Counted from the stretch's first letter, positions 28,853 through 38,511 are shown. The stretch: DNA of 64,000 nt from Saccharomycopsis phalli (GCA_020342235.1 CP073213.1:908501-972500); one strand, 5' to 3'. The notes: a model not told the origin generated them from the sequence alone. Program-made: numbers and translations.

Positions 28853-30643
28853 TTAACCTACCCATACTTTAAATAATTGAGGACTCTCTAGTGATACAGG
28901 GTTCACCTTACTTTCAATTGCCTTGTTATCGTCCTCCTCATCCTCCTCATCCTCCTCTCCTGCATCATTATCTATAACTTTCACATCATTCTTGTCCTCG
29001 CTCGGCAACACAGTCACCCGACTTGGCTTCTTGAGCTCCTCCAAGGCACCCTGTAGAAGCTCATTCGACTTCTCCACGCCCTCGCTTCCTGCTATACTAT
29101 TCCCAGCCAACTGGATGGCACTTGTGATCTTGTCTCGCACCTGGTGCGCCTGCTGGCGGAAAGAGAGTCTATCCAAGAACAACTTTTTCTTCTCGTTTTC
29201 CAACTCCATCCGCTCGTTGAATAACGACCGTTCGTACTGACTGAGCGATTTGAGCTTCAAGTCGACCTTCTTCAACTGCAACGTTGCAAGCTGGTTCAAG
29301 ATCTTCTGCTGCTGCCGTAACTCATCCTGCTGTTCCTTCAAAGTATTACCACCAATCACACCGAAACTGGCCCGCGCAATCTTAAGAGTGTCGTCGCCGC
29401 TTTCTAGTTCCTTGCCCTCCTGTAATTCTTGCTCTAACTTCTTCATGGTCTCACTGGCGTATTTTGGGTCGATCTCCTTAAGCAAGAACTTGATCGTGCT
29501 TAAAACTGCCAGCGTTTCCTTGTGCTTGAATTCGTCTCCGTTGGAATCTTCCACCTTGCTCAAATACTTGCCAAAGTCCTTTCGAGAGATATTGCTGTTT
29601 AAGTAGCGATCCTCAATCGGCAATTGCAAGAACTTCGACACACACTGGCGCTTGTTTCTCGTGCCGACATGGCCAGCCACCTTGTCCCAGTCTTCGTCAT
29701 ACATTTCAATGGCCTCCAATAACAATAACGTTTCCTGCTCACTCCAAGAGTTACTGGCCTTATTATTATTCACCAACTTGACAAAATCAGACGAGTGGAA
29801 ATTCGATGGGAAATGCCCCTGGCCAAAGCAAGTCGAGCAAATGGAGTTCTTGGATCGCAAGTTGTGGTACCGCACTTCTGTTGCGTCGTTTCCACATATG
29901 TTACATATATACACCTTGGTGCCGTTGTTTGTCAACTGCAATCGGTCCTTCTCCTTCAACAACACTGCGTCCTCCGACGAGTCAAAAACATTTTTCCGCA
30001 CCTCCAAGTTCAACGGGATTGCACAAGCCTCGGCTGGCTTCTCCAGCGACTCGGAAGTCGTATGTATTTCCTCCTCCTTGGCATTTGCAGGAATAAAAGG
30101 CTGGATGCCGGTAGGGGTGTCTAACAACACCTGGAAGTGTCCCGTATACTGAGGGCCGGTTAAGGTCGGTTTCGTCCGAGGGTCAATCTGGTAGTTGATG
30201 ATTCCCCATTGCTCCAAAAAACCATGTACGCGTATAATCGACGCGACATCGCCGGCCAAGTTTCTACGACACGCAGTGACAGTCAAGTACTCAATTGGGT
30301 TCAATCGGTACGTGTTGACCATAAAGTCACGGTAGTTCTTGTACACTGTCACGGTCTTGAAACGCGACTTATTAGTGAAAAACTCGGGTAGCGATCGCTC
30401 TTCAATAGTGTGCACTGTGTTCAAATCAAACCACGCTGCAAACGATGGCATCACTACTGGTCGGGTCTGTTTGGCTAGATATTGTACTGCCCGTTCCTCA
30501 ATCTCCTGTTTGGTTTTGTCGGAGATTTCAGCGGTGCCATTGGCAGGGGCATCCTGCAGGGTGCCTTGTGCTTCCTCAGAGAGTTTCTCGCCGTTGGCTT
30601 CCTTCATCTCAACATCCTCCATATCTTCAGGCGAGCTTGTCAT
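28853..30643 (-). CDS. RSC8: Rsc8/Swi3-family subunit of the RSC remodelling complex
   Basis: 596 aa. Domains in order: SWIRM at about 55-145 (PSFAAWFDLNTVHTIEERSLPEFF to RVHGFLEQWGIINYQI), a ZZ-like zinc finger (CNICG ... CSTCFGQG) at about 245-285, a SANT domain (WSEQETLLLLEAIEMYDEDWDKVA to KQRCVSKFLQLPIED), then a C-terminal coiled coil and acidic tail. Length and the zinc finger favour Rsc8 (557 aa in S. cerevisiae) over the larger Swi3 (825 aa). Role: dimeric core scaffold of RSC, the essential nucleosome remodeller. The ATG at 30641-30643 is the only plausible start. The upstream region shared with the next gene has a Reb1-like site at 30741. Confidence 0.9.
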   Translation of the reverse strand: MTSSPEDMEDVEMKEANGEKLSEEAQGTLQDAPANGTAEISDKTKQEIEERAVQYLAKQTRPVVMPSFAAWFDLNTVHTIEERSLPEFFTNKSRFKTVTVYKNYRDFMVNTYRLNPIEYLTVTACRRNLAGDVASIIRVHGFLEQWGIINYQIDPRTKPTLTGPQYTGHFQVLLDTPTGIQPFIPANAKEEEIHTTSESLEKPAEACAIPLNLEVRKNVFDSSEDAVLLKEKDRLQLTNNGTKVYICNICGNDATEVRYHNLRSKNSICSTCFGQGHFPSNFHSSDFVKLVNNNKASNSWSEQETLLLLEAIEMYDEDWDKVAGHVGTRNKRQCVSKFLQLPIEDRYLNSNISRKDFGKYLSKVEDSNGDEFKHKETLAVLSTIKFLLKEIDPKYASETMKKLEQELQEGKELESGDDTLKIARASFGVIGGNTLKEQQDELRQQQKILNQLATLQLKKVDLKLKSLSQYERSLFNERMELENEKKKLFLDRLSFRQQAHQVRDKITSAIQLAGNSIAGSEGVEKSNELLQGALEELKKPSRVTVLPSEDKNDVKVIDNDAGEEDEEDEEDDNKAIESKVNPVSLESPQLFKVWVG

Positions 30644-31026
30644 TTTCTACCCAGTTTAGCAAAGAAAAAAAACAAACAGCGCTGAAAAACTCAAAATCCA
30701 GGGCACATAACCACAGTACAATCCAGGGCACACAACCTACTTACCCGCCAAACTAAATCTCTGGGCGCCGGTATTTTTAAGATCGTGTATCGATCTAAGC
30801 CCCACTCGCTCGCAACCATAGTTTCATGTACAGGGCCCTTAACGAGGAAATTAAAGACAGTTAGTGGATATGCAGACGGGTGCATATCGTAGACGGGCAA
30901 ATGTACCCACTGTCAGGGAGTTTGAGTTTCGACAGATACCAGAATTTCATCCAGGCCCGCCTTCCAAGATTTATTAATAGCAACCGGTAACATTTTGTGG
31001 ATTTTCTTTTATTCTCCTCTCTTCCC
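30644..31026. promoter_or_regulatory. Divergent promoter between RSC8 and the disordered orphan gene
   Basis: 383 bp between start codons. TTACCCG (Reb1-like) is at 30741-30747, 98 bp before the RSC8 ATG. An 18-bp direct repeat, AATCCAGGGCACA(T/C)AACC, occurs at 30695-30712 and 30720-30737 with one mismatch. No gene is seen inside. Confidence 0.5.
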
Positions 31027-34000
31027 ATGAATACTGAAAGTCTTGCCTACTCGAGGAAGTCTACGCCAAAAAGCAATACAATGACTCCTTCCAAGGCTCC
31101 GGAGGATCCCAATATCCAGTCAAAAAGACTAAGTGTTTTGAGCACCACATCTGCTAGTGTGCGGCAAAAGTCAATTGACAGTCCTACAGTCTTTTATAAT
31201 GCGATTTATGGAGAATCGCTGACGTCCAATAATACCAGAACGGTACCACCGCAAGAGCTCAGCCACATGTCTTCGTTGAGCTCACTCTACACCGCACCGG
31301 AAAATATTTCCCTACGACGACGCTCTTCCAACGTCTACAACTCGAAAAACCCAAGAATAACTCCGTCATTAGGTCGACGTGCTTCGGTGTTACAGAATCA
31401 TGGCCGATCGCATGTCAAACACATTCAAGGATTGCCCATCAAAGGAGTCAGTCGGCAGAATTCAGTCAACCCCCTTTTTGCTCGTCGGAAAAAGCACAAG
31501 CTTCTTATCTTCCGGACGAGAGGCAAGAAAGGCTCCAAATCAAAACCAGCGTACCAGTCTCGTGAGCAGCTTTACCGTCAGATGAGCATTGTCATGCGCC
31601 AGCCGTCCATCCAGCAGGATATTTTACCTCCTACCATTTTGAAGTTCGGGTATACCGGCCAGCAGGATTCCTTGCGTCAGTACTACGGACTTGCTCCAGC
31701 ACATAGCAATGCCTCTCCCAAGACCCGCAAAGTGAAGAGCAAAAAGCGAGCCCGGTTCGTGTTTTGGCGATCCAAGTTTTGGCGGTTCAGAAGTTCCAAG
31801 AAGAAGCCAAAGTCGCGCCTCGAAAGAAAACAGATCCTCAAGGACAAAATCCGCAAGTTGAGTGCCGACGATATCTCCATTGATAGCCGATACAAGAACT
31901 TCATCGACTTGAAGCCAAAGACCGCATCCCCTCGAAAGAAAAAGACTCGGTTTGTCGAGCCTCCGCAGTCTCAAGAGTTTGATGATGCTGCAAGCAACTA
32001 TTCCGTGCAGTTGGTGACAAACTCCAAGGTGGTCAGACAACCTCTGCTAAAGCGTCCTCGCGACCGGAGAGCATTCTACCAGATATTGAAGCTAAACCCG
32101 CTGCTCAGGTCCCAAGTACGTGCTACTAGTCTTAGCCGCACCAACCAATTGGCATTGAGGACCCCTGACTTGGAGTACTATTGTCAAAACGGCTTGAATT
32201 ACGGTTACAATGTGAAACATGCCTCTAGACCTGCATCCACGCGAAATCTGCCACAGACCTCTCCAAAAGCCAGCACCACTAAAGTCCATGAAAAGACCTC
32301 TGAGCTCCTGGAAAAGAAACTTGAACCACCAATGCGAAAATCTATTGTGATACGCCTGGTTCCTAAAAAGGGAACTATTGAGTCCCCAATAACTTACAAT
32401 TTCCCACGAAACTCCCGAGGAGGCTCGGTGGTAAGATTTGAAAATGACCAAGATAACGCTTCCTTTACAAAGGATTTCGTGCGGCACTCAGTTATTTCCA
32501 ATACCACCAGTGTTGAAGAAAAGTCTTATGTTTCACCAGATCAGCCATTCTCTCCATTGAGCAAAGTATCAGACAATTCTGGTGATTTGATTTCCCAAAG
32601 ATTATCCAATACACCATTGTCTGGTCGCATTGTCTCTAAAGAATCACCCCAGCTGCATTCCATCAACAATCGTTCTCTCGACGATCGTGAGGGTGTTTCA
32701 GATATTGATGTTCTTCCGGTGGGAGTGATTGGCCAGCTTGGTACCAGCATGAGAAACAAGAATAGTTCCAATGAGGAGGTGGATGCACGGCCTGATGCAC
32801 GAGGAAAGAATATGATTGACCAAATTTCCTATAGAAAGAAAAGAAGAAGCAAGTTGATTTTTGATGCGATATTTGGCGGAGAAAACCCAGGAATCAAGCC
32901 TAACAGCAAGAGATCGTCAACGATTTCCGTAAGAAGTAAGTCGAGTACTTCTAGCGGTAAGATGAACTCTGGTAAGGTAACAAGTGCCAGCGGACCAGCC
33001 ATGTCAAATATACCAAGCATATCAATGGGAGGAGCAATTGGAACGGCCGGAGGAGTAAATAAAGCCGTCAAGGAAGTTGCTGTTGGTGGAAATACCCATG
33101 GAATGATTGGCCCTACTATTGGCGGAGCTGCTGGAGCTGCTATTGGGTTTGGACTTGCATCAACTTCCCAGAAAAGCCACTCGCATGAAGGCACGCCGCG
33201 CCATTCAGGAGGCATGTTGGAGGAGCCGGTATTTGAGCCGCTTGTCAAGGACAAAGACAAGTTATTTGACGATATTGTGGCTAATACGTTTGCCGGCAGT
33301 GATCGGGATACTTCTTCCATGCGCTCCACGCCTCAGCTGCTTAGAGTGTCCAATATATCCGCAGAAGAGTACAAGCGGTATTCTGACATTGCGGAGGAGA
33401 ACAAGGACAATATGATCAAACCAGACTATGTTATTTCGGACGACGATAATGCCGAGTTGCAGAAGGAGCTTGACTCGTTTGACCCACAACAGATGCAGAA
33501 GCTTATTCAACAGAAGTTGGCGAGCGACAATGGGCTTGTGCCAGTAGTGCAGCAAAGTCCCAAGAAGCCTACTAGCAATGATATGTTCTACACGCGAAGA
33601 AATGTCTTGGATAATGCGATTTTGGCTGCGAATCACAGAAAGTCTTTTGCAGATGAGCAGCAGCTCTATAGGGAAGTGTCGCATTCTCCTTCAAAGGATG
33701 GCAGTACAGAATACGAATCTTCTCAAGAGAGCATTGACGGGAACCGTACCTACGATGTCTGGGGCAAGTATGTGAAGACAATTGTGAGTAATCGGATTAG
33801 CTACCGTTTGAGCACTGCGATTAATGAACTAGCTGAACCCTTGGAGAAAGTCGCACCAAAGGGCCAGGAATATCCGCAATATCTGCCATTGAGCAATTCT
33901 CGGCAGCATTCTCTGTACCTGAGTACGGACCAATCTGCCCGGACGGTTTCAAGCAACAGTTATGTCACTGCTAACAGCGAGCTAAGTGGCATGAGAGTCG

Positions 34001-34416
34001 ACTCGCTTTCGCGGAGTATAAACAGCCGGCAAGACAGCAATCCGTCGATAAAGAACTCGCTCAGACACAGTACGTCATCCAATTCGTCGGGGTCATACAA
34101 GAAGATCACGCCGCTAACCGACCACAATGTGCACTTGAGCTCGATCAGGGAAGGAGAGTTCCGGTCAGGTGGATTTGATGCGAGATCACGAAGCAGCAAC
34201 CGGTCTAATGACTCGGCGTCTATGCGGTCTGCGACGGCTAATAATGAATTCAAAGTGACGCTCAACTGCAGTTCGCCGGGAGGAAATGATAAGTTGGGAA
34301 ACTTGTCGCACAGCTCGGTGAATCTTACGTTTCGGAAAATCGACTCGCCAAAGGGCTCGCTACGGACGAAGTCGTCTATCAGTTCTGTTAATTCTATTTT
34401 ACTCAGGGGAACATAG
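31027..34416 (+). CDS. Large disordered Ser-rich protein with a glycine-zipper-like hydrophobic patch, unknown function
   Basis: I do not recognise this 1129-aa protein. The frame is open to a GTG at 30997, but the first ATG is at 31027. It is almost wholly low-complexity and Ser/Arg/Lys-rich, with several arginine-directed phosphorylation-like sites (RRRSS, RRASV). A strongly basic aromatic block lies at about 235-265 (KKRARFVFWRSKFWRF), suitable for membrane or nucleic-acid contact. At about residues 660-720 is a Gly/Ala patch with GxxxG spacing, ending in MIGPTIGGAAGAAIGFGLAS, the only stretch that could span or insert in a membrane. The C-terminal 150 residues are again Ser-rich. The layout recalls cortical or bud-neck scaffold proteins of yeasts, but that is a guess. 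It is divergent from RSC8. Confidence 0.75.
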   Translation: MNTESLAYSRKSTPKSNTMTPSKAPEDPNIQSKRLSVLSTTSASVRQKSIDSPTVFYNAIYGESLTSNNTRTVPPQELSHMSSLSSLYTAPENISLRRRSSNVYNSKNPRITPSLGRRASVLQNHGRSHVKHIQGLPIKGVSRQNSVNPLFARRKKHKLLIFRTRGKKGSKSKPAYQSREQLYRQMSIVMRQPSIQQDILPPTILKFGYTGQQDSLRQYYGLAPAHSNASPKTRKVKSKKRARFVFWRSKFWRFRSSKKKPKSRLERKQILKDKIRKLSADDISIDSRYKNFIDLKPKTASPRKKKTRFVEPPQSQEFDDAASNYSVQLVTNSKVVRQPLLKRPRDRRAFYQILKLNPLLRSQVRATSLSRTNQLALRTPDLEYYCQNGLNYGYNVKHASRPASTRNLPQTSPKASTTKVHEKTSELLEKKLEPPMRKSIVIRLVPKKGTIESPITYNFPRNSRGGSVVRFENDQDNASFTKDFVRHSVISNTTSVEEKSYVSPDQPFSPLSKVSDNSGDLISQRLSNTPLSGRIVSKESPQLHSINNRSLDDREGVSDIDVLPVGVIGQLGTSMRNKNSSNEEVDARPDARGKNMIDQISYRKKRRSKLIFDAIFGGENPGIKPNSKRSSTISVRSKSSTSSGKMNSGKVTSASGPAMSNIPSISMGGAIGTAGGVNKAVKEVAVGGNTHGMIGPTIGGAAGAAIGFGLASTSQKSHSHEGTPRHSGGMLEEPVFEPLVKDKDKLFDDIVANTFAGSDRDTSSMRSTPQLLRVSNISAEEYKRYSDIAEENKDNMIKPDYVISDDDNAELQKELDSFDPQQMQKLIQQKLASDNGLVPVVQQSPKKPTSNDMFYTRRNVLDNAILAANHRKSFADEQQLYREVSHSPSKDGSTEYESSQESIDGNRTYDVWGKYVKTIVSNRISYRLSTAINELAEPLEKVAPKGQEYPQYLPLSNSRQHSLYLSTDQSARTVSSNSYVTANSELSGMRVDSLSRSINSRQDSNPSIKNSLRHSTSSNSSGSYKKITPLTDHNVHLSSIREGEFRSGGFDARSRSSNRSNDSASMRSATANNEFKVTLNCSSPGGNDKLGNLSHSSVNLTFRKIDSPKGSLRTKSSISSVNSILLRGT

Positions 34417-34516
34417 ACCCTGCGATTCTATTTAGACGCTGTCTCTCTTGAGACATGTATTATAATATATATATACTAATGATCCGTGTAGAGCAATATA
34501 CCATTCTGCTGGGACC

Positions 34517-34526
34517 TATAAATAGC
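34517..34526 (+). promoter_or_regulatory. TATA-like element before the alpha/beta-hydrolase gene
   Basis: CTATAAATAG, 37 bp before the ATG at 34563. It lies inside the longer open frame that begins at 34455, which argues that 34563 is the real start. Confidence 0.35.
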
Positions 34527-34562
34527 TGGTTGCGGGAGGCTTGCTTGGTAGCCACAATTTCC

Positions 34563-36197
34563 ATGAGTGCAATACACGATTCCGGAGAATTGGGATTGTC
34601 CCACCGAGTAATTGGAACAGCTGACAGTGAGCTGGCGACGCCGGAAAGCGGGCGGATCAATGCGTTGATGGACGATGAGCGAAGCCCGCTTCTTTCTCCC
34701 GATGACCCACGGGTGACACCGCTAAATGTCAATGGTGTGGTTGTGCTCCGGTTTTTTCTCCATGTGCTACTATTGTTCAATGTGATCTGGTTGATTTTGT
34801 CGCTAGTGTCGTATTTTGTGTCGATTCCTGGGTTTGACAGCCACGGCAAGTCGTACTTGGAATTTAGTTTCATCTTCATTGGGCTCTATGTGAACTTTAT
34901 CAGCTACAACTTCTTCCTCACACCAACAGACTTGCACAGCAATGGCTACATCAACACGGCGAGTCTCTGTCTATTGATATTTGACCTTTTTTTGCTCCTG
35001 GTGGTGCCCTACCAACGATCGCAGGTCGGGTTGTCGGAGTACATTACCTTGATGTTTGCAATATTCACCGTGGGAATCAACCACGCGAGCAACATGTTTG
35101 TGCTCCGGGCAAAGACCCACGAGGAGGTCCGTCTCACTGGCCGGCCGGAGACCAGAAAAACGTTGGGCGAGTATATCCAGGTGATGGCCGAGTTGGTGCT
35201 CAAGGCGGTGTTGCTCGTCTATGTGACGGCGATCAGCCTCAATATCGTGCTCAAGTCGGTCGACCTGGTCGTGCTGAAGCCCTGGGGCGAGTTGGTTCCG
35301 ACGGTCGACGAGCAGTACCGGATCCATCTCTTTTGCCAGGGTGATGTCTATGGCAACTCGAGCGAGCCGATTGTGTTGCTTGAGTCTGGCCATGAGTCTA
35401 ACGAGGAGTTCAGTGCCTGGGTCCAGGAATTGTACCAGTTGAACCGGATCCAGCGGTACTGTATCTACGACCGGCCGGGCTACGGGTTTTCGGACTCATC
35501 ACCGTCACCATACTCACTCGGGGTGAACTCGGACATGCTATCTGCGGTGCTTTCGCAAAAGGAAATACAGGGTCCCTATTTGGTGGTGGGCCACGGCATT
35601 GGTGGCTTGTATGCCCGGGTGTTTGCCACGCGGCACATTTCCGAAGTGCACTCGTTGCTTCTTGTGGATGCGTGGTCCGAGGAGCTCCTTCTTAGCTTCC
35701 CGTTCAAGCACGCAAAGAACAAGGACACTGCGCTCCCACGGCATGTGCACAATTTGGGGCGACTAGAAGGGTTCAAGTTGTGGCTACGAGGCGTGGTTTC
35801 GTCGGCAAACCTTGTCACGTACTACGACTTGATTTTCCACCGGTACGGATCGAACCAACGGCTCTTTGGCCGGGATATGGCGGTGCAAGGGAAGTATCTC
35901 CGGGCACGGCTACAGGAGCAGGTGTCTGCGTCGATTCTCTCGTACAACGATATCCAGTTGTCCAAGGACACACTCTGGGATGCCCAGACCCCAGTGTCGG
36001 TGATTAGCTCCAAGTACGCGATCCGGCAGTCGTTGAACTGGGGCGACTGGCAGCGGGGATTTACAAAGTTGTCGAGCCACGCACGCAACGAGTGGGTGCT
36101 TACAGACTCTGGGCTAGGAATGTGGCACTTTGAGGACGGCAAGAAAAAGTTGCAGCAGTTGTTGCTCCGCATGCTTGACCAGGACGATAATGTATAG
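34563..36197 (+). CDS. Polytopic membrane protein with C-terminal alpha/beta-hydrolase domain, nucleophile Ser replaced by Gly
   Basis: 544 aa from the ATG at 34563; the frame is open to an ATG at 34455, but that extension is low quality and contains a TATA-like element. About five membrane spans lie at residues 60-250, followed by an alpha/beta-hydrolase fold (about 275-540): IVLLESGHESNEEFSAW (oxyanion strand), YCIYDRPGYGFSDSSPS, VVGHGIGGLYARVFA at the nucleophile elbow, and SVISSKYAIRQ with a terminal GMWHF that may supply the His. The elbow normally reads GxSxG, but here it is G-H-G-I-G, with Gly345 (ggc, 35595-35597) at the nucleophile position. The domain order resembles fungal membrane hydrolases of the DUF2434 type. 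Substrate unknown; probably a pseudo-hydrolase unless the family uses another residue. Confidence 0.75.
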   Translation: MSAIHDSGELGLSHRVIGTADSELATPESGRINALMDDERSPLLSPDDPRVTPLNVNGVVVLRFFLHVLLLFNVIWLILSLVSYFVSIPGFDSHGKSYLEFSFIFIGLYVNFISYNFFLTPTDLHSNGYINTASLCLLIFDLFLLLVVPYQRSQVGLSEYITLMFAIFTVGINHASNMFVLRAKTHEEVRLTGRPETRKTLGEYIQVMAELVLKAVLLVYVTAISLNIVLKSVDLVVLKPWGELVPTVDEQYRIHLFCQGDVYGNSSEPIVLLESGHESNEEFSAWVQELYQLNRIQRYCIYDRPGYGFSDSSPSPYSLGVNSDMLSAVLSQKEIQGPYLVVGHGIGGLYARVFATRHISEVHSLLLVDAWSEELLLSFPFKHAKNKDTALPRHVHNLGRLEGFKLWLRGVVSSANLVTYYDLIFHRYGSNQRLFGRDMAVQGKYLRARLQEQVSASILSYNDIQLSKDTLWDAQTPVSVISSKYAIRQSLNWGDWQRGFTKLSSHARNEWVLTDSGLGMWHFEDGKKKLQQLLLRMLDQDDNV

Positions 36198-36265
36198 TGT
36201 GTTGTGCGTTACCCTACTTGTAGATTGGCAAATTTCAAGGCGACGTTTTCCGAGCGACGGTAAAC

Positions 36266-38239
36266 ATGAAGGTGGAGCCTGGGCGGTTGTTTCTCGATGA
36301 ACCTAGCAAGACCAAGGAGGCGCTTGCGACGTTTGAGCTTATCTCGGACTGTACGTACGGCAGTAAGCAGCTAGGGTCCAGCGGGCAGCTGGAGCTGATC
36401 ACCTGCGACTGTGTCCAGCATCTTGAGGAAGGTGTGAATCTGGCCTGTGGCGAGGATTCGGATTGTATCAATCGCTTGACGTCGGTGGAGTGTGTCAATG
36501 ATAGCCAGCCGTCGTGCGGCGCGGACTGTCTGAACCAGAGGTTCCAGAAGAAGCAGTATGCGGACATTACGATATTCCAGACCGAGAAGAAAGGCTATGG
36601 TGTGCGGGCAGATCGCGGGGTTGCGCTGGGGGAGTTTATATACGAGTATATCGGGGAGGTGATATCTGAGCGGTATTTCCGCAAGCGGATGCTCCAGTAC
36701 GACGCTGAAGGCATCAAGCATTTCTACTTTATGATGCTCCAGAAGGACCAGTTTATCGATGCAACGAAAAAGGGCACCTTGGCCAGATTCTGCAACCATT
36801 CGTGCAACCCAAACGCGTACGTCGACAAGTGGGTCGTCGGCACCAAGCTCCGCATGGGCATCTTTGCAAAACGCGACATTGCTCCAGGCGAGGAAATCTG
36901 CTTTGACTACAACGTCGATCGCTACGGCGCGGTTGCACAGCCCTGCTACTGCGGCGAGGCAAACTGTATTGGTTTCTTGGGCGGAAAGACCCAGACGGAC
37001 TCGGCGAGTCTTCTTCCACAGTCGTTGGCCGACGCGCTCCACATTACGTCTGCCGACGAGAAGGAGTGGCTCAAGGCGAAGCGCAAGGAGGACAAGAAGT
37101 TCAAGGTGAAGAACAACGAGTCCAACATTAACGAGGAGTTTATCAATGCAATCTCGCTCCGGCCGCTCGAGGTGTCGGAAGTTCCGCGGGTCATGGGCGC
37201 ATTGATGCTCCCGAACCAGGAGCAGCTCATTGTGGAGAAGTTGATTGAGCGGATCTACATTCTGGAGGACTCGCACGAGATCAACCGGTTGTTGATTCGC
37301 ATGCATGGGTACAAGACGTTCTCCACGATCATCAAGGAGGCCTGGAAGAGCCACCTGGGAAACACGCTAATGAAAATGTTGGATATTTTGTTGCGCTGGC
37401 CGGCAATGAGCAAGAACAAGATCACCAGTTCGCAGATTGAGGGCGTGGTTGAGAACATCGATGTGGGGTCAGCCAAGCTAGCATCCGACGACAATGTGTA
37501 CAAGGACATTCACACAAAGACCCAGGAGTTGCTTGGCATGTGGGATAAGTTGCAAATGGCGTATCGGATTCGAAAGGCCAGCGACTTGAACGGAGCCAAG
37601 GTGCCTACACTTACAATCAACCGGCGAAATGTGGAGGAGAAGGAGAAGAAGGAAGAGAAGAAAGAGGAGAAGCGGACCAAGCCAATGGTGGTGCCAAAGG
37701 TACCACTGAAGAACGACGTGGAGCGGAATAAGAAGCGGGATGAGTTGAGGAGAATCAAGTATGAGAAGGAGATTGAGCGAGAAACCAGGCGCCAGGAGCA
37801 CGAGAGGCAGAGGCAGTTGACGGAGAAGAGCACGTCGTACGAGAAGATTATCGCCGAGGCCGCCAAGGCTGCCGAGGAAATCCGGCAGAAGCAAGAATTG
37901 GCTGCGAGCAACGAGGTCAAGGAGAGTGCGCTCCGGCAGTGGAACAAGGCGTTTGCCAGTCACGTGCCGAACATGTTGAAGAAGTACAACGAGCAGATTG
38001 GGCATGAGAACTTGAAGGCGTGTGCCAAGGACATTGTGGGGATTTTGTCTGAGAAGGAGCTTGCGCGGAATGGCGGGAAGCTTCCTGCGAAGGAGGGGTT
38101 GAAGAAGGAGAAGTTGAAGAAGGTGAAGCTCTACACCAAGGAATACATGGCCAAGTGGATGGTTAAATTTGAGCAAAAGAATGGGGCAAAGAGAAAGGCC
38201 AGCAATGGTAATGGTCAGTCTAAAAAGTTGAAGACGTAG
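36266..38239 (+). CDS. SET2: Set2, histone H3 lysine-36 methyltransferase
   Basis: 657 aa. The AWS domain (CDCVQHL ... CGEDSDCINRLTSVECVND ... CGADCLNQRFQKKQYA) is followed by the SET domain from GYGVRADRGVALGEFIYEYIGEVI through RFCNHSCNPNAYVDKW to CFDYNVDRYGA, then the post-SET CYCGEANCIGFLGGKTQTD. A coiled-coil, Glu/Lys/Arg-rich region spans about 450-545 and the SRI domain that binds the phosphorylated Pol II tail is at about 555-650. I cannot see the WW domain present in S. cerevisiae Set2. Role: co-transcriptional H3K36 methylation. The last codons and the TAG stop lie within the first unit of a tandem repeat that continues downstream (38213-38415). It converges on MOT1. Confidence 0.96.
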   Translation: MKVEPGRLFLDEPSKTKEALATFELISDCTYGSKQLGSSGQLELITCDCVQHLEEGVNLACGEDSDCINRLTSVECVNDSQPSCGADCLNQRFQKKQYADITIFQTEKKGYGVRADRGVALGEFIYEYIGEVISERYFRKRMLQYDAEGIKHFYFMMLQKDQFIDATKKGTLARFCNHSCNPNAYVDKWVVGTKLRMGIFAKRDIAPGEEICFDYNVDRYGAVAQPCYCGEANCIGFLGGKTQTDSASLLPQSLADALHITSADEKEWLKAKRKEDKKFKVKNNESNINEEFINAISLRPLEVSEVPRVMGALMLPNQEQLIVEKLIERIYILEDSHEINRLLIRMHGYKTFSTIIKEAWKSHLGNTLMKMLDILLRWPAMSKNKITSSQIEGVVENIDVGSAKLASDDNVYKDIHTKTQELLGMWDKLQMAYRIRKASDLNGAKVPTLTINRRNVEEKEKKEEKKEEKRTKPMVVPKVPLKNDVERNKKRDELRRIKYEKEIERETRRQEHERQRQLTEKSTSYEKIIAEAAKAAEEIRQKQELAASNEVKESALRQWNKAFASHVPNMLKKYNEQIGHENLKACAKDIVGILSEKELARNGGKLPAKEGLKKEKLKKVKLYTKEYMAKWMVKFEQKNGAKRKASNGNGQSKKLKT

Positions 38240-38415
38240 GCTGGTCAGTCAAGTGAAGTAGGCCAGTCAAAATTAAAGAGGCAAGCCAGTTCAGGAAGTT
38301 AAGAATAGGCCGTGGCCAGTCAAAAGTTGATGTAGGCTGACTAGTCAAAAGTTGATGTAGGCTGACTAGTCCAAAGTTGAAGTAGGCTGACGGTTGAAGT
38401 AGACCAGACTCGAGT
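38213..38415. repeat. Minisatellite (~22-30 bp units) starting inside the SET2 3' coding end
   Basis: Units begin (G)GTCAGTC or AGTCAAAA and contain AAGTTGA(A/T)GTAGGCTG. The cleanest are two 25-bp units at 38341-38365 and 38366-38390, starting CTAGT and ending GTAGGCTGA. The first unit, from 38213, contains the last SET2 codons and its TAG stop (38237-38239). Confidence 0.8.
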
Positions 38416-38423
38416 GCTACACA

Positions 38424-38470
38424 AGACATCACATTTACTGTACTAAAAAGACATCACGTTTACTGTGCTA
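38424..38470. repeat. 22-bp direct repeat, two copies
   Basis: AGACATCAC(A/G)TTTACTGT(A/G)CTA occurs at 38424-38445 and 38449-38470, immediately after the SET2 minisatellite and 41 bp before the MOT1 stop. Confidence 0.85.
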
Positions 38471-38511
38471 CATAAAACAGCATGCGCTTATTTAATAATA
38501 TATGTACTTTA

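Noticed and set aside
36371-37354. 327-codon minus-strand frame opposite SET2
   Set aside because: It lies under the AWS-SET coding region, whose protein match is unambiguous.
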